A model generated the notes under the pieces. That model saw nothing but the letters and a program-made list of their open reading frames with translations, did no database searches and had not been told where the DNA came from. Positions 60,165 through 64,000 of a stretch of DNA of 64,000 nt are shown here, piece by piece. Origin of the DNA: Rotaria sordida (lineage: Eukaryota > Rotifera > Eurotatoria > Philodinida > Philodinidae); NCBI GenBank assembly GCA_905250125.1, contig CAJNOL010000139.1, positions 81,483 through 145,482 of the forward strand, given 5' to 3'. A program made the position numbers and the translations under genes. Each line of letters begins with the position of its first letter. Within the stretch, counting starts at the first letter, position 1.

Positions 60165-61245
60165 TAAAAAAAAGTCCGGAAAAATCTGATTAAATTAGGA
60201 TTATTATAGTGTAATTATAATCGATTTTTAATGGCAAAAAAATCTATTATTATTAGATTTTTTCGGTTTTTTATATGGGTACCTATTAATTTATTTTAAT
60301 CTATGTTAATATATTATTATCCTGTAATCTATTTTAATGATACATATCAAAGAGAAGTGGTTTTTTCGAGATTCCAACATGAAATTCTCAATTTTCCAAG
60401 ATTATTTGAATTCTTTGTGTTTACAAGCTGTAAAATTGTCGTTGAACACAAGTCATCCAAATATAATAAAGTCGAAACTCTTATATAAATTGTTTCAAGT
60501 TAAGATGGTGCAGTTTCATTAGGAATCGATTATAATCATGGGCTTCTGATCGATTATTAGTCGATTAGGAAACAATTTTTATCAAAAAATAATCTAAAAA
60601 AATCACAATACACTTAATTATATTGATTAATTCCGATTACAACCGATCAAAAAGTCTACGCAAACAACATCATTTCAATCGATTCTTGACAGACAATGTT
60701 ATGATCTTTAACCAGTCTTCTTTGGTTTCCATCAATTTCTTTCTCAAAACTGAACCAATTATATTCGAAATTAAACACAATAATCGATGAAACTTTGATT
60801 CTTTTTTCATTATTTAACAGTACATGCAACTTATAATACATTTATGGAGATGGAAAAGTACATGATTTTAATCAATTCTAACTCAAGCTCTAATGCATTC
60901 TAATCTGATTTTTTTTCTCTAATTTTTTTTACACAAGTCGAGAATTTCATGTAGAACAGAATTTTCATGGTTTTTTTTTCAATCGATTATAATCGACTCG
61001 ATTTTTAATCGATTATTTAGATTATTCTAAGGGAAATAAGATTTTAACAGATTATTTGCGAAAAAAACCGACTTTAATTGATTGTGACATGAAAAAATCT
61101 ATTTTAATCTATTATTTCATTGAATTTAATCAAAATGTGGCGTATTTAATCGATTTTTTTGTGACTATTGGCGGAAAACCAATTTTAATCTGATTTTTTT
61201 GACCAGGCTTTTTTTGGACCTAAATACATAACTCGATGCAATTTT
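60165..61245. repeat. Region of ATCGATTA-type repeats with inverted ends
   Basis: Degenerate copies of AATCGATTATAATCGA and related words recur at 60210-60280, 60520-60620 and 60980-61190 on both strands. The ends pair loosely: AAAAAAGTCCGGAAAAATCT (about 60171) against the reverse complement of AATCTGATTTTTTTGACC..TTTTTTGGAC (about 61186-61220). This may be a fold-back element or a degenerate satellite patch; the exact limits are uncertain. Confidence 0.5.
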
Positions 61246-61709
61246 TTACGCTGACTTCAAATATGTCTTTATTTTTCTCTCAAAATGCTTCTGTAACAAA
61301 AAAATTGTGAAAAATCTTTGAAAACCAACGTTTTTAGGAAATTTGAATCTCAGTCCAGAAGCCTTTGCGCATCTTTCCACTAACTGAGTGTATGTCGCAC
61401 ATATAGAAGAATATTCTTTAAAAGTTTCGTTGATATCGAATTAGTGGAAAAAAGTGGTAGCCAACTTTACTAGAGATGTCTTTGCGAAAAAAACGCTTAG
61501 CATAAAAGGAATAATTATTTTTTTCAGAATAAAAAGTCAGAAAACGAAAACTTTCTCAAAAATCGATAGAGCTGAAGTCTTTATTTTAGGCCATATATGA
61601 TTTTGTGGTTAACTCTTTTTTATTTTTTCTCATTCGTTGAAGTATTTTAGAAATATAAGCAAAGTGAAGGCCTACGTACATCTTTTTTTACCAAAATTTT
61701 CACAAATAC

Positions 61710-63460
61710 TGAATTCCAGTAATGCGATCATATCTTCACAATGAAAAGTTGCCATAAGATCAAACTTTCACACACAACTGCGTCTTAATCTGGACTACTA
61801 TTACTACAAATTTGAAGAGGAATGGCTTTGTCCGAAAAGAAATATGCTCGTGTCAAGGTCAAAAGGATACTGATGGTTATTCATTTTTCGTTTGAAAAAA
61901 GAAAAAAGTTCTCTCATTTAGGATCAATATTTGTCGAATTGAGACTAGGTTTGAAGTCTTTATGAGTATCAATAGATAGACCAATATATTCAACTACTCG
62001 AACAATGAATTCGAACTTGAAATTCTTATCGAATACTTTATCGTTCGTTTCTCTTAAGAATGGATATATTTGTAATAGTTATTCCTGTCGATTAAAACCT
62101 GATTATAGAGCAACTATCTATTGTTTACCATTTTAGATACAATTTGTGTATTTGACAGAATTAAGTGTTTCACATTGTAATTGTTGCTAGACTGTGTGGA
62201 ACTATATTGACATTTTTACACGATTCTGCAAATACATATGTGATACGTGTCAAAGTCTATGTTTACTACAGGGTCAACAAAATTATAATATTATTGACCC
62301 AGGTTGTGTTCTTATAGCAGTTGTTGGTACAATAGTGGTAACAAAAGTGCTTGCAAGTAATTACGAGCGTAGGTGGATGTGGGAGTGAGGATTTGGGTAT
62401 CGTTTTTCTCGATAAGTAACCACACGGACAATGACACTCATACCCTCACAACCATATGAAGACAAAGAATAAAAACACAGGAAGGAACGAGAGAAATGTA
62501 GAATGCACTTTAATGTTCTAGAAGAACACTGTGTTATTTTTACATAACGATAGAACTGAAAAGAAGAACAAAAGTAAAATAAGAAAAGACTTATCCATGA
62601 TACTGTCATTGAAATATGAATGTAGTACTCAAATCAACTGCGCTTATCATCTATCTTTTTTTGTACGGATCTTGCAGGTACTAATTATGGCACTAGTCAA
62701 ATGTACAGAGTTTCTTACACTGTCAGCTTCTTTACATGATTTCATCAAAATGATAATAGAACTGTCAGAAACCGTTGACATTAGGTTTTCATCGCACGCC
62801 ATTTTTGTTCTTTCTGACTTGTCTGCAGCTGTATCTAATATAGAGTATGAAAGATAATAATATATCACAACGATCAAAACTTAAATTTTCCTTATAGGAC
62901 TTTTTATCTATCATCATCTACATGGATATGATTCGTTTTGTATCTTAACAACTTAACAGAATACACAAAAAGAAAAGGATAATTTACTCATATAAATTCA
63001 AAATATACTAGGCCTTTCAAATGTAATTTTGATCATTGAATAGTTGCTCTATGATTAGGTTTCAATCGACTGGAGTAACTATTACAAATATATTCATTCT
63101 TAACAGAAACAAAGAATAAAGTATTTTATAAGAATTTCAAGTTCGAATTCATTGTTCGAGTAGTTGAATATATTGGTCTATCTATTGATGATTATAAAGA
63201 CTTGAAATCTAGTCTTATTTGACGAATATCAATCTCAAATGAGAGAAGTTTTTTTCTTTTTTCAAACGAAAAATGAATAATTATCAGTACCCTTCTGATC
63301 TTGACATGGATATATCTCCCTACCGACAAAACCCTTCTTGTTCAAATTTTATAGTAATAGTAGTCCGGATTGAGACGTAGTTTTCGTGAAAGTTTGATCT
63401 TGCAACAACTTTCCATTGTGGAGATATGATCACATTACTGAAAAATAGTGCAATGAATGC
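61710..63460. repeat. Large element with terminal inverted repeats of about 425 bp
   Basis: Left arm about 61710-62135 and right arm about 63035-63460 pair along their length: GATCAAACTTTCAC (about 61758) against GTGAAAGTTTGATC (about 63389); CGTTTGAAAAAAGAAAAAAG (about 61890) against CTTTTTTCAAACG (about 63257); TATATTCAACTACTCGAACA (about 61985) against its reverse complement (about 63151). The unique centre of about 900 bp has only short open frames (for example 62531-62857, 108 codons) without recognised motifs. A short palindrome GGGTCAAC..TTGACCC lies at 62271-62300. Outer limits are approximate. Confidence 0.8.
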
Positions 63461-64000
63461 AAGAAAATATTCAAACAAGGATAAAAATGTAGAACATTCG
63501 ACATTCTATCCAACTGTATATGACGCAATTTTTCTCATACCTTAAAAAGTGATTACCCTTTTGAAAATCATACCAAATAATATTTTTTCTTATTTTTGCG
63601 TCATTCTCATACAGACATATTTTCACTGTAACTCCTCTTCAATAAGGCATATCCAGCTGAAAATTTTACAGTGAACGTTTCTCACTTACTTCTACTAACA
63701 GCCCAAATTTCATTGAATTTAGAGGACTTTTTCTAAAACAATGGTGTCCTTTGAGGCATTTATCATTATGAGAGAAAAAATGCAAGTAGACTTCGGCATA
63801 CAAACGTCAGACATAGACTGTATTCGAAATGTTTTTCAATACTTGTGCGAAATCAGTACAATAATAGCGAATGATCAGAAAGTTTTTAGACAAGATGTTT
63901 GCTCACTTTTGACCCGTTAGAAAGTATTTTCGACGAGTCAAAAGCTATGTATTAAGACCAGAAGTTTGTACTCTTTTTCAAATATGGATTTAGAAATTTT
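63461..64000. other. Right-edge sequence
   Basis: No open frame or repeat recognised. It might still be the outer part of the large inverted-repeat element, but I could not pair it convincingly with the left side. Confidence 0.35.

Noticed and set aside
62531-62877. Frames of 108 and 76 codons on opposite strands in the core of the large inverted-repeat element
   Set aside because: No recognised motif, mutual overlap, and neither shows codon bias that I could judge; mentioned only within the element.

Overview
The window looks like nuclear DNA of a small-genome metazoan, most likely a bdelloid rotifer. The evidence is high AT content, conserved animal genes broken by many short introns of about 45-70 bp with GT..AG ends, spliced-leader-like acceptors directly before several start codons, and an intronless bacterial-style gene pair of the kind bdelloids acquire by horizontal transfer. 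The organism is inferred; no ribosomal or mitochondrial marker is present.

Layout, left to right. 62-2626 (+): 3' part of an integrin beta gene. 3038-6103 (+): LSM12 homologue, whose third intron is swollen to 2.1 kb by three consecutive long hairpins. 7287-15060 (+): liprin-beta with coiled coil and three SAM domains. About 16968-18330 (+): decayed LDL-receptor-related protein (LRP) pseudogene. 19668-21154 (-): ADP-ribosyl cyclase of the CD38/BST1 family. 21155-28442: gene-poor repeat region holding a hairpin element (copy A), nested palindromes, and a deleted pseudogene copy of the next gene with a SINE-like insertion flanked by an 11-bp target duplication. 28443-32548 (+): intronless FAD-dependent oxidoreductase and GH31 glycosidase, 53 bp apart. 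37555-38500 (-): Ral GTPase. 40217-42502 (+): LRP2-binding-protein homologue, one intron almost entirely filled by hairpin element copy B. 42503-46852: mariner remnant and two long inverted-repeat elements. 46853-47586 (+): GM2-activator-like secreted lipid-binding protein. 48293-52904 (+): quiescin sulfhydryl oxidase, with a 2.5-kb intron holding a hairpin and a mariner remnant. 53150-53810: near-perfect long palindrome. 54247-55213 and 58424-59442 (+): two paralogous SAM-like proteins of unknown function flanking a decayed mariner. 59443-64000: repeat-rich DNA with a large element carrying terminal inverted repeats of about 425 bp.

How the genes relate: they are mostly unrelated single-copy animal genes (adhesion, cell-cortex scaffolding, small GTPase signalling, secretory-pathway oxidation, lysosomal lipid handling). 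The FAD oxidoreductase and GH31 pair look co-transcribed and may have arrived together; a role in carbohydrate metabolism is inferred. The dominant non-genic theme is long inverted-repeat (fold-back) elements: at least a dozen in 64 kb, several inside introns of conserved genes, with arms diverged enough to be old. I saw no LTR or virus-like element, CRISPR array, rRNA or confident tRNA.
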